Shown: positions 1 to 7,026, counted from the first letter of the stretch. The stretch: DNA of 10,092 bases from an uncultured Acetobacter sp. (GCA_937900755.1 CALCDN010000052.1:1-10092), one strand, 5' to 3'. Translations and numbers: made by a program. Notes: generated by a model from the sequence alone, not told the origin.

Positions 1-1
1 G

Positions 2-172
2 GTGAAAGGCGGCCCCGCCAATATCCAGCCCGCTCTGAATGTTCACTCCGCTTACGGAGAGAAGGGTCTGTTCCGCTTTTGCTGGCAAAACCTTACCAAA
101 CGCACCAAGCAGCAGGGTGCAGCACCCAAGCCTGACCGCGCCCGAAACCCCGCCGCCAACACAACCGGGCAC
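2..172 (-). CDS. Partial exported protein, N-terminus only
   Basis: This frame is open from inside the window to its left edge, so only the first 57 codons are visible. The preferred start is a GTG at 172-170, with a purine-rich AAGGGG-type ribosome binding site just upstream on the minus strand, partly inside a run of seven G. The translation begins MPGCVGGGVSGAVRLG, continues through a hydrophobic stretch (about residues 15-30, LGCCTLLLGAFGKVLP) and reaches AKA followed by EQTLLSVSGVNIQSG. This looks like a signal peptide with an Ala-x-Ala cleavage site, so the product is probably exported. An in-frame GTG at 274, with its own GGGGAG about 11 bases upstream, would give a longer but less protein-like N-terminus. 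The start of the mature part (TLLSVSG) faintly recalls periplasmic molybdopterin-type oxidoreductases, but too little is present to assign a family. Confidence 0.4.
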   Translation of the reverse strand, partial: MPGCVGGGVSGAVRLGCCTLLLGAFGKVLPAKAEQTLLSVSGVNIQSGLDIGGAAFH

Positions 173-340
173 GCCCCGCCCCCCCTTGCCAGCGCGCCCT
201 GCAACCAGAGCCGGGGGTTTGGCGCGACAGAACAGTCCAGTGTGCTGTCTGGTTGTTTTTGGCAGACCATTCACGCTCAGAAGCACTCCCCTTCAAAACA
301 AGCTATAGAGCCCACGCGCCCCATAGCAGGGGAAGCAATG

Positions 341-540
341 TTTTATAACAATTGCATTATATTATAATATGTTCAAGATGATATAATGATATTCGCATTG
401 ACCATCTGCCTATGTATTGCCAGAATTATATTCTTATACACCAAAGTAATTGTTTATTTTAAACTCGTTTCTTTTCCGTTCTTTATTGAAAAACGGTAAA
501 TATGCCGATATCGAAATAATATAGATGGGACCATGAATTC
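341..540. other. AT-rich intergenic block without a gene
   Basis: I counted about 55 G or C in these 200 bases (about 27%), against roughly 60% in the flanking genes. Several TATAAT-like words occur on both strands (for example near 362-368 and 381-386), and a TTGACC at 398-403 could act as a plus-strand -35, but no well-spaced partner is present. No open frame here reads as a protein. The block may be the upstream regulatory DNA of the minus-strand gene at the left edge, or a remnant of foreign DNA beyond the 3' end of the tRNA gene. The sequence does not decide between these. Confidence 0.6.
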
Positions 541-560
541 CGCTTGTCTGGTAGCACAAA

Positions 561-617
561 GCCCGCCAGCCCGCGCGGGCGCATCCCCCGCATGCGCCAG
601 GCACGCTTGCTGCAAGC
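561..617. repeat. Cluster of short inverted repeats
   Basis: Three hairpin-forming repeats lie within 57 bases. GCCCGC at 561-566 can pair with GCGGGC at 575-580. GGCGCAT at 578-584 pairs perfectly with ATGCGCC at 592-598 around a 7-base loop. GCTTG at 605-609 pairs with CAAGC at 613-617. The first two share bases and are mutually exclusive. No T-run follows on either strand, so this is not a standard intrinsic terminator. It lies about 110 bases beyond the 3' end of the minus-strand tRNA gene and may be a processing or stabilising structure, or a REP-like element. Confidence 0.45.
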
Positions 618-729
618 ATGACGCAAAACCGGCGTACAAAACACGGCGCACATGGCAGCCAAAAACAGGGCCACACGCAGCCATGCCGCGCCTGAAGTCT
701 TTAGCTTTTTATCAAAAGGGGAAAACGTC

Positions 730-803
730 TGGAGCGGATGAGGGGAATCGAACCCCCGTATGCAGCTTGGGAAGCTGCCGTTCTACCATTGAACTACATC
801 CGC
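730..803 (-). tRNA. tRNA-Gly(CCC)
   Basis: Read on the minus strand this folds into a complete 74-base cloverleaf. The acceptor stem is GCGGATG with CATCCGC. The D arm has the stem GTTC/GAAC. The anticodon stem GCAGC/GCTGC holds the loop TTCCCAA, and the T arm carries TTCGATT. The anticodon is CCC (plus-strand 769-771), which reads the glycine codon GGG. The 3' CCA is encoded (TGG at 730-732 on the plus strand). The gene is intact, lies 69 bases beyond the radA stop and has its own promoter. Confidence 0.96.
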
Positions 804-819
804 GTAACGCGTGGGCGGG

Positions 820-848
820 TTTATAGCGCGCACCAACTCTGCTTGCAA
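820..848 (-). promoter_or_regulatory. Sigma-70-type promoter of tRNA-Gly
   Basis: On the minus strand TTGCAA (848-843, 4 of 6 to TTGACA) is followed after exactly 17 bases by TATAAA (825-820, 5 of 6 to TATAAT). Transcription would begin around 812-814, about ten bases before the mature tRNA 5' end at 803. Spacing and position fit a tRNA promoter well. The promoter sits in the short gap after radA, so the tRNA need not depend on radA transcription. Confidence 0.65.
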
Positions 849-872
849 TGCCTTACAGGCAGACCACACGCA

Positions 873-2270
873 TTATTCCGCCTCCACCTCCGGGCCAACC
901 AGATCGGCAATATGGCCCAGCTCCCGCAGGCCCATGCCCTCGGGCGGGCGCAGGCGCGCACTCCCACGCGCTATGCGGCGGGGGAGCACGGCCAGTGTAA
1001 AGCCAAGCTTGGCCGCTTCCTTGAGCCGCGCATCCGCCTGCGCCACCTGCCTGACCTCGCCCGACAGGCCAACCTCGCCAAAATACACCTCACCTGGGCT
1101 TGTGGGCACGCCGCTGGCGGCGGACACCAGGGCCGCGGCCACGGCCATGTCAGCCGCAGGTTCCACCACTTTAAGCCCGCCCGCCACGTTCAGATAAACA
1201 TCCATGCCCGAAAGTTTGAGCCCGCAGCGTGTTTCCAGCACCGCCAGCAACATGGCCAGCCGCCCGCTGTCCCACCCCACCACGGCTCGGCGGGGGGCGC
1301 CATCTCCTCCCTTGGGGGCCAGCAGGGCCTGCACCTCCAGCAGGACGGGCCGCGTGCCCTCCAGCCCCGCAAACACGGCGGAACCGGCTATGTTGCCCCG
1401 CCGCTCGGCCAGAAACAGGGCGGATGGATTGCTCACTTCCTCCAGCCCACGGTCGGTCATGGCGAACACCCCGATTTCGTCCGTAGCACCGTAACGGTTT
1501 TTGGCCGCGCGCAGGATGCGGAACTGGTGGCCGCGATCGCCTTCAAAATACATGACCGCATCCACCATGTGCTCCAGCACGCGCGGACCTGCCAGAGCGC
1601 CTTCCTTGGTCACATGCCCGACCAGAATAAGGCTGAACCCGCGCCGTTTGGCAGCCCGGATCAACTCAAACGCACAGGCCCGCACCTGCGACACCGTGCC
1701 CGGCGCGCTGTCTACCGTTTCCAGCCACATGGTCTGGATGGAATCGATCACCACGACTTTGACGTCCGGCTCCGCCTCCAGCGTTGCCACAATATCCGCG
1801 ACATTAATGGAGGCCGCCAGGTCCAGGCTGGAGTCTACAACGCCCAGACGGATGGCGCGCAGACGAATCTGGTCCACCGCCTCTTCACCCGAAATGTAGA
1901 GAACCCGCTCCCCCTTGCCCGCCAACCGGCTTGCCGCTTGCAGCAGCAAGGTGGATTTGCCTATGCCAGGGTCCCCCCCGACCAGCACGACCGATGCGCG
2001 GACAAGCCCCCCACCAAGCACCCGGTCCAGCTCCGCAATGCCTGTAACCGTGCGTGGGGGCAGTTCAACCTTGCCCCCCAGCCCATGCAGTTGCACACGC
2101 CGCCCCTTGCCCGCACGGGTGGTGGCGGAAGAGGCGGCAAGGGGCTCCACCGCCATTTCCTCCAGCGTGTTCCATTCCTGGCAGGCATCACACTGGCCCG
2201 CCCATTTGGGGTGGACGGCGCCGCATGCTTTGCACACGTACTGACGGGCGGTTTTTCTGGCCACGGACAT
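873..2270 (-). CDS. radA: DNA repair protein RadA
   Basis: RadA is a RecA-like ATPase of homologous recombination that drives branch migration and processes recombination intermediates in the cytoplasm. The 465-residue product (E. coli RadA is 460) has the N-terminal zinc finger, with CxxC pairs at Cys13/16 and Cys27/30. It also has Walker A GDPGIGKST (99-107), Walker B VVVIDS (172-177), the RadA family motif as KNRYG (257-261, usually KNRFG) and the C-terminal Lon-like domain. I chose the ATG at 2270 because AGGA lies 8 bases upstream of it. An in-frame ATG at 2300 would add MSSQQGRNRG but has no ribosome binding site and would lie only 5 bases from a LexA-like box. radA is divergent from mlaE, and a tRNA-Gly gene follows it. 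The stop is TAA. Confidence 0.95.
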   Translation of the reverse strand: MSVARKTARQYVCKACGAVHPKWAGQCDACQEWNTLEEMAVEPLAASSATTRAGKGRRVQLHGLGGKVELPPRTVTGIAELDRVLGGGLVRASVVLVGGDPGIGKSTLLLQAASRLAGKGERVLYISGEEAVDQIRLRAIRLGVVDSSLDLAASINVADIVATLEAEPDVKVVVIDSIQTMWLETVDSAPGTVSQVRACAFELIRAAKRRGFSLILVGHVTKEGALAGPRVLEHMVDAVMYFEGDRGHQFRILRAAKNRYGATDEIGVFAMTDRGLEEVSNPSALFLAERRGNIAGSAVFAGLEGTRPVLLEVQALLAPKGGDGAPRRAVVGWDSGRLAMLLAVLETRCGLKLSGMDVYLNVAGGLKVVEPAADMAVAAALVSAASGVPTSPGEVYFGEVGLSGEVRQVAQADARLKEAAKLGFTLAVLPRRIARGSARLRPPEGMGLRELGHIADLVGPEVEAE

Positions 2271-2305
2271 TCCCCTGTTCCTGCCTTGCTGGCTGCTCAT
2301 GAATG

Positions 2306-2320
2306 GAATAAAACGAGAAC
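2306..2320 (-). promoter_or_regulatory. Near-consensus LexA-type box upstream of radA
   Basis: The plus strand reads GAATAAAACGAGAAC, that is GAAT-N7-GAAC. This is one base away from the alphaproteobacterial LexA operator GAAC-N7-GAAC. It lies 36 bases before the preferred radA start. A candidate minus-strand promoter (ATGACA, 19 bases, TTTTAT) would overlap it and start transcription near 2300, which also favours the 2270 translation start. Direct LexA control is an inference. Confidence 0.35.
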
Positions 2321-2409
2321 AAACTCAAGGGCTGTCATCCGGGCCAGTCCACCACGGGCCACGGCAAGGAGAGGCATCCACCCGCAGATAAAAAAACCAT
2401 GCTTTGACG

Positions 2410-2428
2410 AACCCGGCCCGAACGGGTT
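2410..2428. repeat. Inverted repeat between radA and mlaE
   Basis: AACCCG (2410-2415) pairs perfectly with CGGGTT (2423-2428) across the 7-base spacer GCCCGAA. A TTGACG, 5 of 6 to a -35 hexamer, lies immediately before it at 2404-2409 on the plus strand, but no good -10 follows at 16-18 bases. It may be an operator in the divergent radA/mlaE control region, or chance. Confidence 0.3.
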
Positions 2429-2486
2429 ACGCCTCACACCACAACAGACCCAGACCACACACAACAGGAACAGACAGCCCGAACCG

Positions 2487-3272
2487 ATGGATATGGTGCT
2501 TGATCTTGTGGCCCGCACAGGCCGCGCCACACTCTCGCTTATCCGCAGTGCGGGCGCTCTGGCGCTGTTCGCCCTGGCCGGGTTGTCCCACATCATGCGT
2601 CCCCCCTTCTACGGGCGTGTGTTTGTACGCACTTTTCTGGAAACAGGGTTTTTCTCCCTGCCGGTAGTCGCCCTTACGGCCCTGTTTTCGGGCGGGGTTA
2701 TTGCGCTGCAATCCTACACGGGTTTTGCGCAGTACCATGCCCAGAGCGCCATTGCGGGTATTGTGGTGCTGGCTGTCACCCGCGAGTTGGGGCCGGTGCT
2801 GGCAGGGCTTATGGTAGCCGGTCGCGTGGGGGCCGCCATGGCTGCCCAGATCGGCACCATGCGCGTAACCGACCAGATTGATGCGCTGAGCACCCTTTCC
2901 ACCAACCCCATGAAGTACCTGGTGGCCCCGCGCCTGCTGGCGGGCATGATCGCGCTGCCCCTGCTTGTGCTGGTGGCCGACGTGCTGGGTGTTGCCGGTG
3001 GCTTTACGGTTGCGGTGGTCAAGCTGGGGTTTTCCCCCACCGCGTACATTACGGCCACCATGAACTCCGTTAAGGTCATGGATGTTACGGTCGGGCTGGT
3101 CAAAGCGGCCCTGTTCGGGTTCCTTATTGCGCTGATGGGCTGTTACTACGGCTACAACAGCAAAGGCGGGGCCGAGGGCGTGGGCTCGGCCACCACATCG
3201 GCCGTGGTGGTGGCGTCCATTCTGCTGCTCGCCTTTGACTACCTGATTACCGACCTGTTTTTCTCACAATGA
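2487..3272 (+). CDS. mlaE: MlaE-family lipid ABC transporter permease
   Basis: This is the inner-membrane permease of an Mla-type ABC transporter, which moves phospholipid between the inner and outer membranes. The 261-residue product matches E. coli MlaE (260) in length. It is mostly hydrophobic, with membrane stretches around residues 22-34, 55-78, 88-112, 150-180 and 200-222 and near the C-terminus. Residues 98-134 contain the conserved cytoplasmic coupling segment of the family (TRELGPVLAGLMVAGR... ending in DQIDAL). The frame is open far upstream, but only as a shadow of radA, and protein-like sequence begins at the ATG at 2487. No strong ribosome binding site precedes it (AGGA is 18 bases away). 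The stop overlaps the mlaF start as ATGA, so the two are translationally coupled. Confidence 0.93.
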   Translation: MDMVLDLVARTGRATLSLIRSAGALALFALAGLSHIMRPPFYGRVFVRTFLETGFFSLPVVALTALFSGGVIALQSYTGFAQYHAQSAIAGIVVLAVTRELGPVLAGLMVAGRVGAAMAAQIGTMRVTDQIDALSTLSTNPMKYLVAPRLLAGMIALPLLVLVADVLGVAGGFTVAVVKLGFSPTAYITATMNSVKVMDVTVGLVKAALFGFLIALMGCYYGYNSKGGAEGVGSATTSAVVVASILLLAFDYLITDLFFSQ

Positions 3273-4072
3273 GTGCCGCAGCCATGGACCAGGGCATGAC
3301 CACTGCTCCCCCCAAGATTCGCATCCGCGACCTGCACAAATCCTTCGGGGACAAAAAGGTACTCGATGGTATTTCGCTCGATGTGCCGCAAGGAACATCG
3401 TTTGTCGTCATTGGTGGTTCGGGCTCGGGCAAATCCGTTCTGCTGCGCTGTATTCTGGGCCTGATGACCCCGGATTCGGGGTCCATTGAAATTGATGGCG
3501 AGGATGTTCTGGCAGCCCCCGCCGGACGGCGCGACCAGCTCCGCAGCGAAATTGGCATGCTGTTCCAGAACGGCGCGCTGTTTGACAGCCTGCCGGTCTG
3601 GGAAAACGTGACATTTGGCCTGCTGGCCCTGAACAAACTGACCCGCGCAACCGCGCGCGACAAGGCGGGTACCATTTTGGAGCAGGTGGGACTGGCCCCT
3701 TCCGTTGGGGACCTGTACCCTTCCGAACTTTCCGGCGGCATGCAAAAGCGCGTGGGGCTTGCCCGCGCCATTGCAGCCCAGCCCAACATTTTGTTCTTTG
3801 ACGAACCCACAACCGGGCTGGACCCGATTATGGGCGCGGTTATTGACGGGCTGATCGTGGACTGCGTTAAAAAACTCGGCTCCACCGCCATTGCCATTAC
3901 GCACGACATGGCCTCCGCCCAGCGGATCGGCGATGAGGCCGCCATGCTCTACAAGGGCAAACTGGTCTGGCAGGGAGCCGCCGCATCGCTCATGCATAGC
4001 GGGAACGATTACGTGGACCAGTTTACCCACGGCCGCCGCGAAGGCCCCATTACCATGGAATTGCGGCGCTGA
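3269..4072 (+). CDS. mlaF: MlaF-family ABC transporter ATPase
   Basis: This is the cytoplasmic ATPase partner of the MlaE permease. The 267-residue product shows all ABC motifs in order: Walker A GGSGSGKS (49-56), the Q-loop glutamine at 100 in MLFQNGALF, signature LSGGMQKR (154-161), Walker B ILFFDEP (174-180) with the catalytic glutamate, the D-loop GLDP, and the switch histidine His212 in ITHD. The FQNGALFDSLPVWENV segment is typical of MlaF. The start ATG overlaps the mlaE stop by four bases, which fixes the start. The next gene is a tiny lipoprotein, not the expected MCE-domain protein MlaD, so the substrate-handling partner must be encoded elsewhere. Confidence 0.95.
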   Translation: MSAAAMDQGMTTAPPKIRIRDLHKSFGDKKVLDGISLDVPQGTSFVVIGGSGSGKSVLLRCILGLMTPDSGSIEIDGEDVLAAPAGRRDQLRSEIGMLFQNGALFDSLPVWENVTFGLLALNKLTRATARDKAGTILEQVGLAPSVGDLYPSELSGGMQKRVGLARAIAAQPNILFFDEPTTGLDPIMGAVIDGLIVDCVKKLGSTAIAITHDMASAQRIGDEAAMLYKGKLVWQGAAASLMHSGNDYVDQFTHGRREGPITMELRR

Positions 4073-4161
4073 CGTCCACGACAACGCTCTAATTGTCTTG
4101 CCCACAACAGGCGTGAATGAGATAGAGACACGAGGGTCCATACTGTGAAGAAAGACACACA

Positions 4162-4305
4162 ATGAAACGTGCGGTTCTGTTGTTGGCATGCGCGCTTGGG
4201 CTTTCCGCCTGTGGAATGTTCCACCATCCACCGCGCCAACTGACCAAACCCGCACAGTGGGAACCCCTGGGGTACCGCGACCACCTGAGCAGCAACGATA
4301 GCTGA
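4162..4305 (+). CDS. Small lipoprotein, 47 residues
   Basis: A short open frame encodes a 47-residue protein beginning MKRAVLLLACALGLSACG. A positively charged start, a hydrophobic core and the lipobox LSAC (Cys17, next residue Gly18) form a clear lipoprotein signal peptide. Residue +2 is Gly rather than Asp, so under the E. coli Lol rule it would go to the outer membrane. The mature part is only 31 residues, hydrophilic, with a proline and histidine patch (FHHPPRQL) and the tail YRDHLSSNDS. Only a weak GAAG/AAAG precedes the ATG. It lies 89 bases after mlaF on the same strand and may be co-transcribed. I do not recognise the family; an accessory role in lipid transport is a guess from position. 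Confidence 0.72.
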   Translation: MKRAVLLLACALGLSACGMFHHPPRQLTKPAQWEPLGYRDHLSSNDS

Positions 4306-4378
4306 ACCCCTGCTCCAGGCATGGCGGCAGCCCCGCAGCGCACCGTTTCAAAACCGATAAACTTTTCTCACACATGAG

Positions 4379-4416
4379 CGCCGTGGTATAAAGTGTTCGA
4401 GCTTTGTACCATGGTG
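4379..4416 (+). promoter_or_regulatory. Strong 15-bp hairpin in the mscS-like gene leader
   Basis: Bases 4379-4393 pair with 4402-4416 without a single mismatch: 12 Watson-Crick and 3 G-U pairs around the 8-base loop TGTTCGAG. All three wobbles are G-U only if the plus strand is transcribed; the minus-strand RNA would have A-C mismatches. No T-run follows, so it is not a classical terminator. It ends 70 bases before the ATG at 4487. The 5' arm contains TATAAA (4387-4392), which could instead be a -10 element. Confidence 0.55.
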
Positions 4417-4486
4417 GTATGCAACCTGTTATCCGCCCTGATCGTATAGAGCTGTTATGTTCTTTCCCCCGGCGCAAGGTTGCCTG

Positions 4487-6937
4487 ATGCTTCGTATGCC
4501 TGTTCGCGTATTGTTTTTGCTCTCACTCCTCCTCTTTTCCATGCCCCCCCTGGCCAGGCCGGTTGTGGCGCAGACTTCGGAGCAACCCCGGACAACGCTG
4601 AACGCGGGCAACGTGCCCTCCCCCCTGATCATCAGTGCCCAGGACATTGTTTCTGACAAAACACTGGATGAGATCGGGGCGGAAATACGCGCCATCTACA
4701 AAAGCGGGGTAGCCGAGCAACAGGCTGGCCACTCCGCGCTTGACCTGAGCACCCTGCTCCAGCGCGCCGCCGCCGTTTCCACCCGGACCGACAGGCTTAT
4801 GGCGCGTATCCGGCCATACCAGGATGTTTACCAGAATTTTGTGGATATTCTGGGCAAGCCCCCGGTCAAGGACGACCCGCCAGAAGCCTCCTCCATTACC
4901 GAGCAGCGCGAAAGCCTGAACAGGCGGCAAAAAGACATTTCCGCCCGCATGACAAGGCTGAGGCTCTACCAGGTGGAAGCGCAGCAACTGGTTAATGAAC
5001 TGCGCCAGCATGACAGCGCAATCCAGCAGGCAACGCTGTGGCAGCAACTCCCCTCCCCCCTGGGGGTCAACTTCTGGTCGCAGTTTGTACAAAGCGCGCC
5101 ACAGGACGGGCGCAGGCTGACAGCACTCGGGGCAGAAACACTGGCCATGCTGGCAACAGCCATGACCGGCAAACGTATTTTCATAACCCTGGCGGGCCTG
5201 TGCGCCTCCGTGCTGCTGCTGGTCGGGTGGCTGTGCGCACGCAACCCCATACGCCTGCTGAGCACCCGCTTTTTGCCGCAAGGGCGTGTACGCCCCATTG
5301 CCGCAACCGTTCTGTGCGGTTTTGTCAGTATTCTGGCCTGCGCCATTTCCTTTCAGATTTTCTGGAACACGCTCGCGTTTGACAACCCCGCCGTGGGGGA
5401 TGACCTGAACCAGCTTGCCAGCATGGTGGCAACACAGGCCCCCCTGTGCGGGCTGGTGCTGGAACTGGGGTTTTGCCTGCTCAGCCGCAAGGCGGAGTGG
5501 CGTATTTTCGCCATGTCGGACGATCTGGCCCGCAGCCTGCGCCTGTTCCCCGCATGGCTGGCCATTGCCATGATCGTGCGGGGCATCCTGCGCTATGTGG
5601 ATACGCAGAGCGGGCTTTCCCTGCTGAGTGTCCAGTTGGTGGATGGGCTTTATACGCTGGCGGTCAGCCCGCTCCTGTTCGCCATTCCGCGCAAGATACG
5701 CCTGACCGCGGCACAGGACCAGGACGAGGATACGGACGCCGAACCCACGGGGGCGGCCGAGCAGACCCCACCGCTGGCACAGTTCCTGCGCAGCATGGCC
5801 ATGGGTATTTCCATCATCTGCTGGATTGCGGTTCTGTCGGGCTATATCCCCCTTGCCTACACGCTGATCTCGTGGGTGAGTGTCATGGCCCTGAGCATGA
5901 CAACGCTTTTGCTGCTGTCCATGCTCATAACCGCCATGGGTGGCGCGCTGTTTGCCTCGCGGGCACCTTTGGGCCGCCATCTGGTGGAACTGGGGCTGCC
6001 GCCACGGCTGATCAATCAGGCCAGTATTCTTGTCCCCGGCCTGATCAATGTGCTGCTGCTGGCGGTGGCCTACGCCATAGCCACATCCGGCGCCAATTTT
6101 GATCCGCCCCAGATATGGCAGCAACTTTACTCCCTGTTCCATGGCACGGAGGACAGCAATACATCCTCTGTCTCGCTGGATGCCATTTTGCTGTGCATTG
6201 CCCTGCCACTGGTGGGGTACCAGGCCATTAAAATTGTAAAATCATGGTTCCAGCAAAGGTTTTTCCCCGCCACCAACCTCGATATCGGGGCACAGGCATC
6301 CATCCTGAGCATCCTGGGCTATGCCGCATGGATTCTCATCGGCCTGGCCATGTTCGCAGCCCTTGGTGTGACACTCAAAAGCATGACATGGGTTGTCAGC
6401 GCCCTGTCCGTGGGGATTGGGTTTGGCCTGCAATCCATTGTGCAGAACTTTGTATCGGGCATTATCCTCATGGCCGAACGCCCCGTCTCGGTGGGGGATG
6501 TGGTGACCATTGCGGGGGTTACCGGCAAGGTGGAACGCATTAGCGTACGCTCGACCGACATACGGCTCGATGACAAATCCACCATGATTGTCCCGAACTC
6601 GCAGTTCATTACATCGGCGGTCAAGAACGCCACACGGGCACAAAAGCCCGGCGTGTTTACCGTGGAACTGGACCTGCCCTTTGCCTCGGACCTGAACAAG
6701 GCCAGCAGCGTGGTCATTGCCACGCTGAGCGCCTGTGCGGACACAGACCCCGACAGCCCCCCCACCGTCAGCATGACGTCGGTGGCCGATGGCTCCGCCG
6801 TGCTGACCGGCTCGGCCAAGGCGCGCGATGGAGTGGAAATAAAAACTGCCCGCAGCAGCGCATTGTTTGCAATCTGGCAGGCTTTTCAGGAAAACGAAAT
6901 TCCCGTCACGTTCCGCCAGACCGTGCGCACGCCATAA
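4487..6937 (+). CDS. DUF3772-type MscS-family mechanosensitive channel
   Basis: This is a large inner-membrane channel of the MscS superfamily, which relieves turgor under hypo-osmotic shock. The 816-residue product starts with a signal peptide (MLRMPVRVLFLLSLLLFSMP, cleavage near AQ at 28-29). A periplasmic, helix-rich region follows (about 40-225), as in DUF3772 proteins, and then many membrane segments from about residue 230 to 640. The C-terminal MscS core contains the pore-lining helix (about 631-663, SALSVGIGFGLQSIVQNFVSG) and the beta domain with RPVSVGDVV and IVPNSQF. An acidic linker (QDQDEDTDAE, about 411-420) separates the membrane clusters. I chose the ATG at 4487 because AAGG lies 7 bases upstream and the signal peptide then starts cleanly. 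An ATG at 4457 would add ten residues without a good binding site. The gene is followed by a strong terminator. Confidence 0.92.
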   Translation: MLRMPVRVLFLLSLLLFSMPPLARPVVAQTSEQPRTTLNAGNVPSPLIISAQDIVSDKTLDEIGAEIRAIYKSGVAEQQAGHSALDLSTLLQRAAAVSTRTDRLMARIRPYQDVYQNFVDILGKPPVKDDPPEASSITEQRESLNRRQKDISARMTRLRLYQVEAQQLVNELRQHDSAIQQATLWQQLPSPLGVNFWSQFVQSAPQDGRRLTALGAETLAMLATAMTGKRIFITLAGLCASVLLLVGWLCARNPIRLLSTRFLPQGRVRPIAATVLCGFVSILACAISFQIFWNTLAFDNPAVGDDLNQLASMVATQAPLCGLVLELGFCLLSRKAEWRIFAMSDDLARSLRLFPAWLAIAMIVRGILRYVDTQSGLSLLSVQLVDGLYTLAVSPLLFAIPRKIRLTAAQDQDEDTDAEPTGAAEQTPPLAQFLRSMAMGISIICWIAVLSGYIPLAYTLISWVSVMALSMTTLLLLSMLITAMGGALFASRAPLGRHLVELGLPPRLINQASILVPGLINVLLLAVAYAIATSGANFDPPQIWQQLYSLFHGTEDSNTSSVSLDAILLCIALPLVGYQAIKIVKSWFQQRFFPATNLDIGAQASILSILGYAAWILIGLAMFAALGVTLKSMTWVVSALSVGIGFGLQSIVQNFVSGIILMAERPVSVGDVVTIAGVTGKVERISVRSTDIRLDDKSTMIVPNSQFITSAVKNATRAQKPGVFTVELDLPFASDLNKASSVVIATLSACADTDPDSPPTVSMTSVADGSAVLTGSAKARDGVEIKTARSSALFAIWQAFQENEIPVTFRQTVRTP

Positions 6938-6950
6938 GCGCGCAGGCAAC

Positions 6951-6992
6951 AAAAAGCCCGGATCCCGCACTTTGGGGAACCGGGCTTTTTTT
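6951..6992. terminator. Bidirectional intrinsic terminator
   Basis: AAAAAGCCCGG (6951-6961) pairs perfectly with CCGGGCTTTTT (6980-6990), and the inner TCCC/GGGA can extend the stem. T-runs follow on both strands. It lies between the convergent channel gene and dnaB and should end transcription from both sides. Confidence 0.92.
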
Positions 6993-7026
6993 ACGTGCCG
7001 GTCATGCCTGCCTGCACTGGCCCGCG

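Noticed and set aside
2..367. A plus-strand open frame of 121 codons at the left edge
   Set aside because: The composition is not protein-like and it runs into the AT-rich block. The minus-strand frame with a signal peptide explains the region better.
434..684. Small minus-strand open frames of 63-80 codons, one with a hydrophobic start (MALFLAAMCAVF)
   Set aside because: They cross the sharp change from GC-rich to AT-rich sequence, have no good ribosome binding site, and the same stretch is open in several frames, so none is convincing.
730..803. tRNA-Gly as a phage or island attachment site
   Set aside because: The gene is intact, and I saw no second copy of its 3' end and no integrase in the window.
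851..860. A GCCT/AGGC hairpin after the radA stop as a terminator
   Set aside because: The stem is only 4 bp with no T-run, which is too weak to call.
738..2486. A very long open frame on the plus strand that runs from the tRNA through radA into mlaE
   Set aside because: It is the antisense shadow of radA in GC-rich DNA. The translation is rich in H, Q, R and P with no protein family; only the part from 2487 on is MlaE.
3239..4477. A 412-codon minus-strand open frame opposite mlaF and the lipoprotein
   Set aside because: It is a shadow of mlaF with its clear ABC motifs, and the antisense translation shows no family features.
4523..6142. A 539-codon minus-strand open frame opposite the channel gene
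   Set aside because: Its Q-, H- and G-rich low-complexity translation is typical of antisense frames. The plus strand encodes a well-defined MscS protein.
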